DNA of 64,000 nt from Pedobacter sp. BS3 (GCF_008274585.1 NZ_VTRT01000003.1:558001-622000); one strand, 5' to 3'; positions 25,449 through 35,216 are shown, counted from the stretch's first letter. The notes: generated by a model from the sequence alone, not told the origin. Numbers and translations are program-made.

Positions 25449-27062
25449 CTATTTAATACTTACCGGTTCCTGCTTCTTCTTTAACAGGCTTTCTATTTTA
25501 CGGTACAATGTTAAGGGCTCAAAAGGTTTGTTCAATACATCATCTGCCCCGCTTTGCATGGCTGTTGCCTGCTCTTCTTCTAATATGGCTGCCGACAATG
25601 AAATTATCGGTATATCTTTTTTGTCTGCCGGCATATTAGTCCTGATCTGGTGAATAGCTTCATAACCGCTAAGCTTCGGCATGTGGGTATCCATCAGAAC
25701 CAAATTGAAGTCTTTTTCCTTTAGTAGCTGAATAGCCTGCTCACCATCGCCTGCTATATCTACCTCGATATTCCAGCTACCAAGTATTTTAGTCAGCATA
25801 AACTGACTGACCGTATTGTCTTCGGCAAGCAATACCCTGATGTTATTAAATTTAGGTAATTCCACTGAATGTTGATCTATTTTTTTCGCCGCTGCCTTGT
25901 CATCGATCACGCGGTACCAATTGGTAAATTTAAAAGCGCTTCCTTCATTTTCGGTACTGGTTACCGATAATTCCCCGCCTTTTAGCTCGGCCAGCTTTTT
26001 CACAATAGAAAGACCCAATCCTGTGCCGCCATAGCTTTGCGCAATACTATCATCGGCCTGTTCAAATGAATCGAATATTACATTCAGCCGGTTACTGGCT
26101 ATACCTATGCCTGTATCAATTACCGCAAATTCTATCCGGGCAGTATCACCGTCCCTATCAATAACCTTAATTGACAGTGTTACAGAACCATCGGTAGTAA
26201 ATTTGATGCCATTGCTTACCAGGTTCATCAGTATCTGGTTTAAACGCAGGGCATCGGCCATGATCAGTGTGGGAACATCGGGACTAATATCCAATGCCAG
26301 GTGAATATTTTTTTCGTTTGCCCTGAACACAAAAAGCTCAATAATTGATTTGGCAAGCTGTAATAAATTGGTTTCTGAACGTACTATTTTGAATTTTCCT
26401 GATTCTATTTTTGATATATCTAAAACATCGTTAACAACTCCGATCAACGATTGTGACGATACATGCAATAGATCGGCAAGCTGTTTCTGCTCATCGTTTA
26501 ACGACGTACTCATCAGCAGGTGAGTTAGCCCGATAATGCCGTTTACCGGCGTTCTGATCTCGTGGCTCATGTTGGCCAGAAAATTTTCCTTTGTACGCTT
26601 TTCCTGTTCGGCCTGCTCTTTTGCTTCAACCAGCTTTTTCTGGAATGCCTCCAGCTCCAGATTTTTCCGTTTCAGCTCTCTTTCTGTAACAACAAGCTTG
26701 ATAAACGAGTTTACCTTGGCTGTGGTAATGTAGGGATCTAAGGGTTTGTACAGATAATCGATGGCCCCGGCATTCAGGCCTTTTACGGCATATTTACTTT
26801 CTTTAGATATGGCTGTAACAAAAATGATCAGGATATCGCGTGTACGCTGATTGCTTTTCAGTGTTTCGGCAAGCTCAAAGCCATCCATTCCCGGCATCTG
26901 AACATCGATCAGGGCGATACAAATATCCTGCTCCCAGCATATCCGCAAGGCTTCGTTAGGCGATGTTGTAGAAATAATATTGATATCGCCTTGCTTTAAC
27001 AGCGCTTCAAGCGATATAATATTCTCCGGTTTATCGTCTACGATAAGGATGTTGACACTCAT
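25449..27062 (-). CDS. Cytosolic hybrid histidine kinase (REC-HisKA-HATPase-REC)
   Basis: 537 residues with no membrane segment. Residues 1-125 are a receiver (LIVDDKPENII, Asp in IALIDVQMPGMDG). A helix leads to the dimerisation/phospho-acceptor domain with His in FLANMSHEIRTPVNG, then HATPase (NGIKF, DTGIGIA, GGTGLGLSIVKKLAE). Residues 405-525 form a second receiver (LLAEDNTVSQ, VLMDTHMPKLSG, NKPFEPL). It overlaps cheB by 4 bp, so the products are made together. The N-terminal receiver suggests it acts downstream of another kinase, probably the 1160-residue one upstream. Confidence 0.93.
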   Translation of the reverse strand: MSVNILIVDDKPENIISLEALLKQGDINIISTTSPNEALRICWEQDICIALIDVQMPGMDGFELAETLKSNQRTRDILIIFVTAISKESKYAVKGLNAGAIDYLYKPLDPYITTAKVNSFIKLVVTERELKRKNLELEAFQKKLVEAKEQAEQEKRTKENFLANMSHEIRTPVNGIIGLTHLLMSTSLNDEQKQLADLLHVSSQSLIGVVNDVLDISKIESGKFKIVRSETNLLQLAKSIIELFVFRANEKNIHLALDISPDVPTLIMADALRLNQILMNLVSNGIKFTTDGSVTLSIKVIDRDGDTARIEFAVIDTGIGIASNRLNVIFDSFEQADDSIAQSYGGTGLGLSIVKKLAELKGGELSVTSTENEGSAFKFTNWYRVIDDKAAAKKIDQHSVELPKFNNIRVLLAEDNTVSQFMLTKILGSWNIEVDIAGDGEQAIQLLKEKDFNLVLMDTHMPKLSGYEAIHQIRTNMPADKKDIPIISLSAAILEEEQATAMQSGADDVLNKPFEPLTLYRKIESLLKKKQEPVSIK

Positions 27063-27676
27063 AGTTTAATGTTATGCAAAATGGCTATTTTATCTAACAA
27101 TTCAAATAATGCCTCGTTATCTAAGATCAAATCGGGATTGCAGCGATCTAATGCAGCTTGGGGCATGATACGAACTTCGGCCACTTCGGGGTTTTGTATA
27201 ACAGATAACCCGTTTTTACCGGCAATATAACATAAACCACCGGCGCCATCGGCATTAGCTCCCGATAATAATACTGCAATAACATGACTTCCGTACACAT
27301 CGGCAACGCTTTTAAAGGTTACATCAATAGACGGGCGGCAATAATGCTCCGGCTCTGATGCATCAAGCGAGAGCATTTTCTCGGGCTCTGCCAGCACGTG
27401 ATAGTTGGCCGGCGCAAAGTAAACCGTATTTCTCCTGATCTGCTCTTTGTCTTCTGCCAGCTTTACCCTAACCTGCGATTTCTGCTGCAATAATGCTTCT
27501 ACAGATGATCTATAGTTTTTACCACGATGCATCACCACAATTACCGGCAGCGGGAAACCTCCCGGCAGATAGGTTACCATATCAAATACCAGGCTGAACC
27601 CACCGGCAGAACAGCCAATAAGCAAAATTTCTGCATCGGTAATTCTTCGTTCGATATGTTGGCTCAGATCAAGCAA
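27059..27676 (-). CDS. CheB-type methylesterase without receiver domain
   Basis: 205 residues comprising only the CheB catalytic domain: Ser in LIGCSAGGFS, His in VIVMHRGKNYRSS and Asp in LSGANADGAGGL. The usual regulatory receiver is absent. It overlaps both neighbours by a few bases. Without chemoreceptors or flagellar genes nearby, it probably acts in a non-motility signalling complex. Confidence 0.9.
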   Translation of the reverse strand: MLDLSQHIERRITDAEILLIGCSAGGFSLVFDMVTYLPGGFPLPVIVVMHRGKNYRSSVEALLQQKSQVRVKLAEDKEQIRRNTVYFAPANYHVLAEPEKMLSLDASEPEHYCRPSIDVTFKSVADVYGSHVIAVLLSGANADGAGGLCYIAGKNGLSVIQNPEVAEVRIMPQAALDRCNPDLILDNEALFELLDKIAILHNIKL

Positions 27677-28499
27677 TTTTTTGATAAATATTTTCGATAC
27701 GGTCTATGATCCTGAACCGGTTTTTAAGCTCATCGCTGCGCAGGCTTTCTTTAGAGCCCAGGCATAAAAAACCAAGCATACATAAACTGTTATAGAAAAG
27801 ATCAATAATTTTTTGCTGCTGCTCTATATCAAAATAGATAAGCACATTGCGACATACGATCACCTGAAATTCATTAAATACTCCGTCTGACACCAGGTTA
27901 TGCACTGAAAAAAGCGTGTGCTTTTTTAATTTCTGAAGTATACAGGCGGCATCGTATTTTGCAATGTAATATTCTGAAAGCGAGTGTATAGCCCCCGAGG
28001 CCTGGTAATTCTCTGAATACTGTTTCATGCTTCTGAGGTTGTAGATACCTTTTTTGGCTTGTTCTATTACCCGCGTGTTGATATCTGTACCATATAAGAA
28101 TGCCCGCTTATACAATTGCTCTTCGTACAATAATATGGCAAACGAATACAGCTCCTCGCCGCTTGAACAGCCTGCATTCCATATTTTAATTCGCTGAAAC
28201 GACGCCAGGTAAGGCAATACTTTTTCGCGAAATGCTTTATAAAAATCAGGATCGCGGAACATTTCTGTAACGTTGACCGTGATACCGGCTAAAAATTCAT
28301 CAAAAAAATCAGGATCATTGATCAATACAGAGCGTAAATCAAATAGCGGCAAATGCTTAACGTGCATCAGGCGTGTTACCCGGCGTTTTAACGATGCCTT
28401 TGCATAACCAGTCAGATCAAGTCCGTAAATTTTGTACACCAGCTCCGTCAATTCATTCAATTCATTAAATGTTATGGTATATGTTGTGGATCCCTCCAT
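27669..28499 (-). CDS. CheR-type protein-glutamate methyltransferase
   Basis: 276 residues. The all-helical N-terminal domain is followed by the SAM-binding fold: VTEMFRDPDFYKAF, IWNAGCSSGEELYSFAILLYE, FLYGTDIN and VIVCRNVLIYFD. It pairs with the receiver-less CheB just downstream. The methyl-accepting partner is not in the window; the CHASE3 kinase coded next upstream is a candidate, by inference. Confidence 0.92.
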   Translation of the reverse strand: MEGSTTYTITFNELNELTELVYKIYGLDLTGYAKASLKRRVTRLMHVKHLPLFDLRSVLINDPDFFDEFLAGITVNVTEMFRDPDFYKAFREKVLPYLASFQRIKIWNAGCSSGEELYSFAILLYEEQLYKRAFLYGTDINTRVIEQAKKGIYNLRSMKQYSENYQASGAIHSLSEYYIAKYDAACILQKLKKHTLFSVHNLVSDGVFNEFQVIVCRNVLIYFDIEQQQKIIDLFYNSLCMLGFLCLGSKESLRSDELKNRFRIIDRIENIYQKIA

Positions 28500-28573
28500 A
28501 GTTTAGCGCAGGTGTTAAGTAAAAAGTCAAAACCCCGAAGGGCTAACAACAGCTCAATAGGTCATAGCTACAT

Positions 28574-31500
28574 CTAACTTAACCAAACCCGCATCATTGA
28601 AAGCAACATATCGGCATCTATCGGTTTGGTGATATAATCGCTGGCCCCGGCCTCTATACATTTTTCCCGGTCGTTTTTCATCGCCTTTGCGGTAAGTGCA
28701 ATTACAGGCAGCTTTTTAAACCGTTTTTGCTTACGCAGTTCCCTGATGGCCTCATAACCATCCATTTCGGGCATCATAATATCCATCAAAATAATGTCTG
28801 TTTCAGGTTTTTCATCCAGTTTTTTTAGTGCTTCATGTCCGTTTGTGGCAATTTCTATATTCAGATTATACTCCTGTAAAACACTGGTAAGGGCAAAAAT
28901 GTTGCGCATATCATCATCTACAATCAGCACATTTTTATTTTCGAGCGCTTTTTCTAATGTTGATACCTGCTTACCGGATTTGCCTGTATGCGGCTTGCCG
29001 GGGTTTGTACTGATGGTACCGGCCTTAATTTTATGCATAAAGAGGTTTACCTCATCCAGCAAACGCTCGTTTGATTTATTATTTTTCAGCACCATAGCGT
29101 GGGTATGCTGCATTACACGTGCCAGGCTCTCCTCATCCAGCTCCATAGCCGTATTAATTATGATCGGGATCTCGGCCAGCTGCTTATCGGCTTTAATTTT
29201 ATCCAGCAGGTCTAATCCCGACATATCGGGCAGGTTCAGATCAAGTATAATGCAGTCAATGCTACCAGTCCCCTGTAACTTTTGCAATGCTTCTTCACCG
29301 CTAAATGCCTGTATCACTTCGGCTGCATTTTCTGCCAATTGCTGCCGCAGGTTTTCACTTTGCACCTCGTGATCTTCTATCAGCAAAACCTTATTCAGGT
29401 TCAGCCGGCCGCTCTGGCTTAACAGGTTAAACGCATTTTCAAGCGATTCTTTATTGACCGGCTTTTTAAGGAAACCGATAGCTCCCTCCTGCCTGGCCTG
29501 CATGGCCCGCTCATCGCCGGCAGACATCATGTGTACCGGGATATGCCTTGTCTCGGGATTGGCCTTCAATGCTTTCAGCACTTCCCAACCATCCATCACC
29601 GGCAGCATAACATCCATTACAATAGCGTCCGGACGTTGTGCTAAAACCATCTCTACTACAATATCTCCCCGGTGTGCCAGTATGGGTTTAAACCCTCGTT
29701 CAAGGGCATAGCTTTTTAATATATCGGCAAATATTTCATCGTCTTCAACAATAAGCAGAATATGCTCTTCTGACTTATTTGTTGCCGCTTTATGTAATGC
29801 ATCCTGCTTAACGGTATCCTTTTGTGATAAAGAATTTGCGGCGGCCGATTGTTGCAGTGATGTACCGGCCTTTACCGGAAGGTACAGGGTGAACGTGCTG
29901 CCTTCGCCAAGATTGCTCTTTACATGAATTTCGCCGCCCAGCATCAAGGCCAGCTGCCTGCTTATTGATAATCCGAGCCCGGTGCCGCCATACTGCCTGC
30001 TGGTTGAGCCATCGGCCTGCCTGAACGCCTCAAAAATCACCTGCTGCTTATCTTCTGAAATGCCTATGCCGGTATCAGATACGCTAATGGCAACAATTTG
30101 CTTATCGGCTACCTGTATCAGATCGGGATTATAATAGTTTATATCTGCCCCGGCCAGATGAATATCTACCGTAATACGACCGTTTTCGGGAGTAAACTTA
30201 AAGGAGTTGGATAACAGGTTTTTAATGATCTGCTCAATACGCATCCTGTCTGAGATCAACGTATCGGGCACGGCATCATCTACGTGAAACTCATAAGTAA
30301 TATTCTTATTCTTAGCTACTTCGCTAAATAACAGCTCAAGCTCCTGCCTGATCTCTGCCAGGCTGACTTCTTCAACCGTAAGTTCCAGCTTGCCGGATTC
30401 AATTTTAGAAAGGTCGAGAATATCATTGATCAGCATCAGCAGGTCGCTGCCGGCATTATGTATCACACCGGCGTACTTTACCTGCTCATCTGCCAAATTA
30501 TTGCTTTTGTTTTCCTTAAGTATACGGGCCAGGATAAGGATGCTGTTTAATGGCGTACGCAATTCATGGCTCATATTGGCCATAAATTCTGACTTGTACT
30601 TATTGGTTTGCTCCAGCTCCCGGGCTTTGGCGCTGATAGCTTCGCGGGCCCGCTCTACCGTTTTATGCTGTTCTTCAAGCAGTTCTGCTTTTTCTTCCAG
30701 CTCAGCATTGATTTGCCGCAATTCTTCCTGCTGTACGCGAAGCTCCTCTTCAGAGGCCTGCAATAGATGTGTTTTTTGCAACAGCTCCTCATTGGTGGTA
30801 CGAAGCTCTTCCTGCTGGGTCTCTAATTCTTCGGCCTGCTGCTGGGTTTGTTCAAACAGATCACGCATTTTTACACGAGCCTGCGCTGCATTGATTGAAA
30901 TGCCAATGCTATCGGCAATAATGCTTAGTAATTTTAGCGATTGCGTGCCAACTTTTTCTACAAAAGCAAGCTCGATAACCCCTTTCAGGTTACCGTTAAA
31001 TAAAAAGGGTTGTAAAACTATCGAGCCTGGCCTGGTATCGCCCAACCCTGAGCTTACTTTAATGTAATTTTCGGGTACATTTTCTAAAACAATACGTTTT
31101 TTTTCAAGAGCCGCCTGTCCGAGCAAGCCTTCGCCTATTTTGTAGGTTACAGGCATTTTTTTATGCGAATATGCATAGCTGGCAGCAAGCTTTAAGACAT
31201 CGCCGGCCTCATTGGCTAAATACAGCGCAGCCACTTTTGCATTCATATATTCGGCCATCCGGGTAATTACATTGGTTGCTATTTCTCCAACCTCCAGCTC
31301 ACCACGCATCGATTCATCCAGCATCGATGTACCTTTTAATAACCAGTTCTTATTTCTATTTTCTTCAGAAACCTGCCGCAGGTTTTTGTTAGCCATACGC
31401 ATCTGGTTTTCTATTACCTTTTGCTGCCTGAACGTGCGGATAATATACGATAGCAGTAACAATATCAGGCAAAGAATAATGAACGAGCCACTTAAAATAA

Positions 31501-32056
31501 CCAGTAATGTCCGGTCAACGCCGGCCTCGCTCTGACTTCTGCGCTGAATCAGCTTTTTATTTTCAAATGCCTGGATACTTGCGATATACGAGCGCACTTT
31601 ATCCATGTACAGCTTTCCGTGATTCTGTAATATTCTTTTCTGAACTGCCTCAAAACCCGCACTGTTACGTAAGCCGATAGTATATTTCATTTCGGCAATT
31701 TTCCGCGAAACATACAGTTGTAACGAGTCAACATTTACCAGTTGATCATTTGAACCGGCAAGTAATGATTTAAGCTGAAGTATGGCCGGATCAACGTTGT
31801 TAACAGACAGGTTATAAATATCCAGGTATGCTTCTGAACCGGTAATAATATATCCCCGCTGACCTGTTTCTGCATCAACAAGATATTGTTGTATGTTGCC
31901 TGAAAGGGTAACAATTTTCTCAGTACGGTTTGCCCAGTTTATATCCGATTGCAGCTTTTGTATGCTTAAATAAGATACTATAGCCAGAACAAATACAAAA
32001 AACAGGGTAATGCCAAACCCGGTTAAAACCTGCTGCTGAAAAGTAAACTTACGCAT
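28574..32056 (-). CDS. Membrane hybrid histidine kinase (CHASE3-GAF-HisKA-HATPase-3xREC)
   Basis: 1160 residues from ATG 32056 (an in-frame TTG at 32062 is less likely). Two membrane helices (about 10-30 and 190-212) flank a CHASE3 sensor (YLVDAETGQRGYIITGSEAYL). Next come a GAF domain, a long Glu/Gln-rich coiled coil (405-490), phospho-acceptor His in FMANMSHELRTPLNS, HATPase (GGTGLGLSISRQLA) and three receivers with Asp in IVMDVMLPVMDG, IILDLNLPDMSG and ILMDIMMPEMDG. It is upstream of cheR-cheB and the second hybrid kinase, so a multi-step phosphorelay with methylation control is likely. Confidence 0.93.
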   Translation of the reverse strand: MRKFTFQQQVLTGFGITLFFVFVLAIVSYLSIQKLQSDINWANRTEKIVTLSGNIQQYLVDAETGQRGYIITGSEAYLDIYNLSVNNVDPAILQLKSLLAGSNDQLVNVDSLQLYVSRKIAEMKYTIGLRNSAGFEAVQKRILQNHGKLYMDKVRSYIASIQAFENKKLIQRRSQSEAGVDRTLLVILSGSFIILCLILLLLSYIIRTFRQQKVIENQMRMANKNLRQVSEENRNKNWLLKGTSMLDESMRGELEVGEIATNVITRMAEYMNAKVAALYLANEAGDVLKLAASYAYSHKKMPVTYKIGEGLLGQAALEKKRIVLENVPENYIKVSSGLGDTRPGSIVLQPFLFNGNLKGVIELAFVEKVGTQSLKLLSIIADSIGISINAAQARVKMRDLFEQTQQQAEELETQQEELRTTNEELLQKTHLLQASEEELRVQQEELRQINAELEEKAELLEEQHKTVERAREAISAKARELEQTNKYKSEFMANMSHELRTPLNSILILARILKENKSNNLADEQVKYAGVIHNAGSDLLMLINDILDLSKIESGKLELTVEEVSLAEIRQELELLFSEVAKNKNITYEFHVDDAVPDTLISDRMRIEQIIKNLLSNSFKFTPENGRITVDIHLAGADINYYNPDLIQVADKQIVAISVSDTGIGISEDKQQVIFEAFRQADGSTSRQYGGTGLGLSISRQLALMLGGEIHVKSNLGEGSTFTLYLPVKAGTSLQQSAAANSLSQKDTVKQDALHKAATNKSEEHILLIVEDDEIFADILKSYALERGFKPILAHRGDIVVEMVLAQRPDAIVMDVMLPVMDGWEVLKALKANPETRHIPVHMMSAGDERAMQARQEGAIGFLKKPVNKESLENAFNLLSQSGRLNLNKVLLIEDHEVQSENLRQQLAENAAEVIQAFSGEEALQKLQGTGSIDCIILDLNLPDMSGLDLLDKIKADKQLAEIPIIINTAMELDEESLARVMQHTHAMVLKNNKSNERLLDEVNLFMHKIKAGTISTNPGKPHTGKSGKQVSTLEKALENKNVLIVDDDMRNIFALTSVLQEYNLNIEIATNGHEALKKLDEKPETDIILMDIMMPEMDGYEAIRELRKQKRFKKLPVIALTAKAMKNDREKCIEAGASDYITKPIDADMLLSMMRVWLS

Positions 32057-32120
32057 AGCCAATTATACAAAAAAAGCAAAGGATTTTAAGCACACTTAAA
32101 TTTTTTATGTTGTTGCTGTT

Positions 32121-32282
32121 ATGATGTATAGTCTGAAGCTCTGGAAGGAGAAAAGAAAGGCGGAAGAAACAAGGATGATCCCGGATACCAGGGAAGTAAT
32201 TCTTCACCAGTTAAACGCTAATTTTTATAAAGTCAGGCAGTTTAGGGCGCTTGCATTAGCTGATAATTACCATGATACTTAA
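32121..32282 (+). CDS. Possible small protein of 53 residues
   Basis: A short frame starting with two ATGs (MMYSLKLWKEKRKAEE...ALADNYHDT), in the gap between the divergent kinase and the convergent ferredoxin. It has a basic, amphipathic N-terminal half. There is no recognised homology or clear promoter, and it may be chance. Confidence 0.25.
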   Translation: MMYSLKLWKEKRKAEETRMIPDTREVILHQLNANFYKVRQFRALALADNYHDT

Positions 32283-32311
32283 GGTATAAGCGCAATCTGC
32301 GATTCGCTTTC

Positions 32312-32635
32312 TCAGGTTATCCGGACAACGGCGCCATCCAGATCATCGGTAATATACACCTGGCAGGATAGCCGTACATTGGGATTGGCAATTCCGGCTT
32401 TTTCAATAGAAGTCTGCTCATTCCGCTGCCTGGGTGGCAACGGTGCCTTTGAATTAGTAATTTCAACCAGGCAAGTGGCACAACGCCCTGTGCCACCGCA
32501 CTGGCCGAAATCATCTACGTCCATCGTATCATTGATCAATGCACGCAGATCGCGGTATTCCCCCCATCGGGTTTGTATAGAATGTTCACGCCCCGAATAA
32601 ATAATGGTAAATGTAATAGCCGGGATATGCTCCAT
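32312..32635 (-). CDS. 2Fe-2S ferredoxin
   Basis: 107 residues. Cys ligands are in FGQCGGTGRCATCLVEI (spacing Cx5Cx2C) with the fourth in VRLSCQV, the plant/vertebrate-type 2Fe-2S arrangement. Its start overlaps the hemerythrin gene's stop (TAATG), so the two are translationally coupled. It may donate electrons to the neighbouring di-iron and globin proteins; this is inferred. Confidence 0.88.
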   Translation of the reverse strand: MEHIPAITFTIIYSGREHSIQTRWGEYRDLRALINDTMDVDDFGQCGGTGRCATCLVEITNSKAPLPPRQRNEQTSIEKAGIANPNVRLSCQVYITDDLDGAVVRIT

Positions 32636-33108
32636 TATTTATCCAGCCAGAACTCATCCGCATAATTATCTTTTACGTTATCGTGCAAAGCGTTGAGTTG
32701 TTGTCCGACAGCTTCCAGTTGCGAAAGGCTCAGCACCTGCTCCATATACGGAAAAAGGATCCGTTCTTCATACCGCACATGCTCATTAACCTCATCGGCC
32801 AGTTGCAGCAGCAAAGTATCGGTGCAGTTATCGTTCAGCGCTTCAATTTGCCGCCTGATGCGCTGATGGTCGGCTGCCGCCTTTTGTACAGGTTCATCCT
32901 GCACCATACTGAAAAGTATCTCCTCTTCTTTACGGAAGTGCTCGCCCAAATGCTGCTGCCAGAAATAGTTTACATAACGGCATACTCTTTCAAGAGCTAC
33001 TTGTTGCTTAACACCCTGTCTTATTTTCCAGCAAAACAATAAACTGTAATGATGTTCACGCGATAATTCGAGGATATTCTCGTTGCGCCTGATAGGTTTC
33101 TGTGCCAT
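32635..33108 (-). CDS. Hemerythrin domain-containing protein
   Basis: 157 residues forming a four-helix bundle. The iron-ligand pattern is REHHYSLL, LGEHFRKEEEILF, DHQRIRRQ and NEHVRYEERILFPYME. Such stand-alone hemerythrins bind O2 or NO, or relate to di-iron repair. It lies in the oxygen/NO island, coupled to the ferredoxin and 6 bp after DUF488. Confidence 0.88.
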   Translation of the reverse strand: MAQKPIRRNENILELSREHHYSLLFCWKIRQGVKQQVALERVCRYVNYFWQQHLGEHFRKEEEILFSMVQDEPVQKAAADHQRIRRQIEALNDNCTDTLLLQLADEVNEHVRYEERILFPYMEQVLSLSQLEAVGQQLNALHDNVKDNYADEFWLDK

Positions 33109-33114
33109 AGCCGA

Positions 33115-33471
33115 TTATTTAAGCCGTTTGTGTATATATTTTTGCAATACCAGGGCCTGGTTATGCTCTTCGTCGTGAGCGGCATACAGCAAGGTAACGG
33201 TTTTGTGTTCTTTCACCTGCTCAATCAACGCTTCAACCGCTTCATTTTCTTTCAATTCTGCCTCATACCGGCGGCAGAACTCAGCCCATTTCTCAGGGTC
33301 GTGGTTAAACCACTTACGCAGCGCATCCGAAGGAGCGACCGCCTTCGCCCATTCATCCAGGTGCGCATTTTCTTTTTTTATGCCACGCGGCCAGAGCCGG
33401 TCAACCAGCACCCTAAAACCATCGGCTTTAGCAGCCGGCTCATATATCCGTTTAATAGTAATTGCAGACAT
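33115..33471 (-). CDS. DUF488 family protein
   Basis: 118 residues with the family hallmarks IKRIYEPAAKADGFRVLVDRLWPRGI at the start and WFNHDPEKWAEF in the middle, ending TLLYAAHDEEHNQALVL. Its function is not established. Here it is embedded among di-iron and heme genes, which fits its frequent linkage with nitrogen-oxide or oxidative stress genes. Confidence 0.88.
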   Translation of the reverse strand: MSAITIKRIYEPAAKADGFRVLVDRLWPRGIKKENAHLDEWAKAVAPSDALRKWFNHDPEKWAEFCRRYEAELKENEAVEALIEQVKEHKTVTLLYAAHDEEHNQALVLQKYIHKRLK

Positions 33472-33523
33472 GGGAAACGTTTTAGGCTATTAGCTGATAG
33501 CCATCAGCCAATAGCTATATTCT

Positions 33524-34249
33524 CTATGCATTAAACTCCTGTTCCAACAAAATTGATTTCGGAAAAAGGATATTATTTTCAAGGTGGATGTGCACATGCA
33601 GATCTTCCTCAAATGTTTTCAATGCCTCAAAAGCTACTTTATAGGTCGAGCAGGCATCATCCGCAGGGGTATAATTGTTGCTCAATCCGGCAATTTGCCG
33701 AAAACGCTCGCCCTCCTGGTTATGCTCTATCATCATCATTTGTACCGGGTTGCGCACCGTTCCGAACATGGGCAAAACCAATTCCGACTGTTCATTTTTT
33801 GCCTGAACCATTTTACGGATGAATGGAAAAAGCATCACTTCCTCTTTTTTCATGTGCATATTCAGCTCGGCAACCGATTCTGAAAACAGGTGATAGATAT
33901 CCTTAAGCTCCGGATGCCGCTGGCCATGCACCTTGCAGATCTTATCTAAGTAAGCAGTGATCTCGGGCGATCTCTCCCGTATGCCACCGTGATACTTCTT
34001 CTGGATAAAGTCGGCCAGAAAATCTAACGACCAGGTATTGTAGCCGCTATAATTCTCGGGACTTCCTTCTAAAGCCGATGCAATTTCCCGCTCCAGTAAC
34101 CGGGTATCCACATTTTCAGCTTTGCAGGCTTCATCTAACGTACGATCGCCATTACAGCAAAAATCAATATGATATTTTTGAAAAACGGATGCGGTTTTAT
34201 AGTTGTCTGCTACAATTGCGCCAACGGTTTTTTGTGCTAAATTTTCCAT
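33524..34249 (-). CDS. ric: Iron-sulfur cluster repair di-iron protein (RIC/ScdA/YtfE)
   Basis: 241 residues. The N-terminal DUF542/ScdA_N domain has HIDFCCNGDRTLDEAC. The hemerythrin-like domain has HMKKEEVMLFPFI, MMIEHNQEGERF and HVHIHLENNILFPK. These proteins repair Fe-S clusters damaged by nitric oxide or peroxide. It lies upstream of DUF488 in the same direction, with a 52-bp gap, and is preceded by an A-rich heptad tract (34269-34282). Confidence 0.93.
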   Translation of the reverse strand: MENLAQKTVGAIVADNYKTASVFQKYHIDFCCNGDRTLDEACKAENVDTRLLEREIASALEGSPENYSGYNTWSLDFLADFIQKKYHGGIRERSPEITAYLDKICKVHGQRHPELKDIYHLFSESVAELNMHMKKEEVMLFPFIRKMVQAKNEQSELVLPMFGTVRNPVQMMMIEHNQEGERFRQIAGLSNNYTPADDACSTYKVAFEALKTFEEDLHVHIHLENNILFPKSILLEQEFNA

Positions 34250-34374
34250 GATCCTATATTATATATTAAGTCAAAAGTTAAAGTTGAGTTTAGCGAAACT
34301 CCCCCGAGTAATCCGGGGTTCGGGGTTAAAAGCTAAAAGTTATCTGCCTGTTCTCATTGGCATAAGCTAAATGG

Positions 34375-34815
34375 TTAAACAGTTTTAAACAGGCCTATGC
34401 CAAAAATAAACAGCCCTGCCACCTTAATTAATTCTCCAATTACATAATAGATGTGGTAGCTGGCCGATCCGGGTGTTTTACCGGCTATAAACATGGTAGC
34501 ACGGGCGTCAAGGGTAGGCAGCAGCCACAGGGTTTGAACCAGCAAGATCAGTATAACCACAATAATAGCCGGCATATTTGCAGGCAGAAAAAACGGTTTG
34601 GCCCTCAGGAACATGGTCAGGATAATGGCTATGGCAAATACCCATTCTATTTTATTTAAAACGCTGTATACCAGCCTGCCGATACCCAACCCCAGCGGCA
34701 TGGTAATACCCGGCGCACGAAATTTCAGCCAGGCTTCCAGGAAGCTGATAGCGCTTACAAAGCCGATCCATAAAAATACGCAGACAAGCACCAGGGGAAA
34801 TTTTACGGTTACCAT
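34375..34815 (-). CDS. Four-helix integral membrane protein
   Basis: 146 residues with four hydrophobic helices (FPLVLVCVFLWIGFVSA, IEWVFAIAIILTMFL, MPAIIVVILILLVQTLWLLP, IGELIKVAGLFIFGIGL) and short loops. No catalytic motif or Cys pair is visible. It is coupled by a 1-bp overlap (TAATG) to the truncated globin gene, suggesting a membrane partner in O2/NO handling. I do not recognise the family with certainty. Confidence 0.75.
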   Translation of the reverse strand: MVTVKFPLVLVCVFLWIGFVSAISFLEAWLKFRAPGITMPLGLGIGRLVYSVLNKIEWVFAIAIILTMFLRAKPFFLPANMPAIIVVILILLVQTLWLLPTLDARATMFIAGKTPGSASYHIYYVIGELIKVAGLFIFGIGLFKTV

Positions 34816-35216
34816 TATAAGATCTTTTTTAAAGGGTTCTCGCGGTAATAGTTGATTTTATATTCAAACATTTCGGCCATTTTATCGGCCCGCCATTTAG
34901 CTTCTTCGGCCTTTTCGCCGGTAAACAATTCATCAACCGTTTGGTAAAACAGCTTTAGCCATTGTTCAAAATGTGCATGATCTACCGGAAGATTAGCATG
35001 CGGAACAAACGGGCTGCCAAAATACGTGTGGTCTCCCAGCAGCACCGTTTGCCAGAAGGTGTACATTTTTTCCAGGTGCTGTGGCCAGCGATCCTGGATG
35101 CGCTCGTTAAATATCGGCGCAAGCAATTGATCATCCCGCACTTTGGTGTAAAAGGTGTCTACCAGTAATTTTACATCGTCCAGTGTAAGTATGTCTTTCG
35201 GCGTCTTCATCATCAT
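34815..35216 (-). CDS. Group III truncated hemoglobin
   Basis: 133 residues. The pattern LLVDTFYTKVRDDQLLAPIFN, WPQHLEKMYTFWQTVLLGDHTYFGSPFVPHANLPVDHAHFEQWLKLF is typical of group III truncated globins. The proximal His is in the DHAHFEQWL helix. Two or three ATGs in a row make the exact start uncertain by 1-2 residues. Such globins are linked to microaerobic or NO stress, consistent with the downstream cbb3 and upstream ric genes. Confidence 0.92.
   Translation of the reverse strand: MMMKTPKDILTLDDVKLLVDTFYTKVRDDQLLAPIFNERIQDRWPQHLEKMYTFWQTVLLGDHTYFGSPFVPHANLPVDHAHFEQWLKLFYQTVDELFTGEKAEEAKWRADKMAEMFEYKINYYRENPLKKIL

Noticed and set aside
30390-31067. A 225-residue Ser/Cys-rich plus-strand frame within the large hybrid kinase
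   Set aside because: Antisense artefact of the kinase coiled-coil coding sequence.
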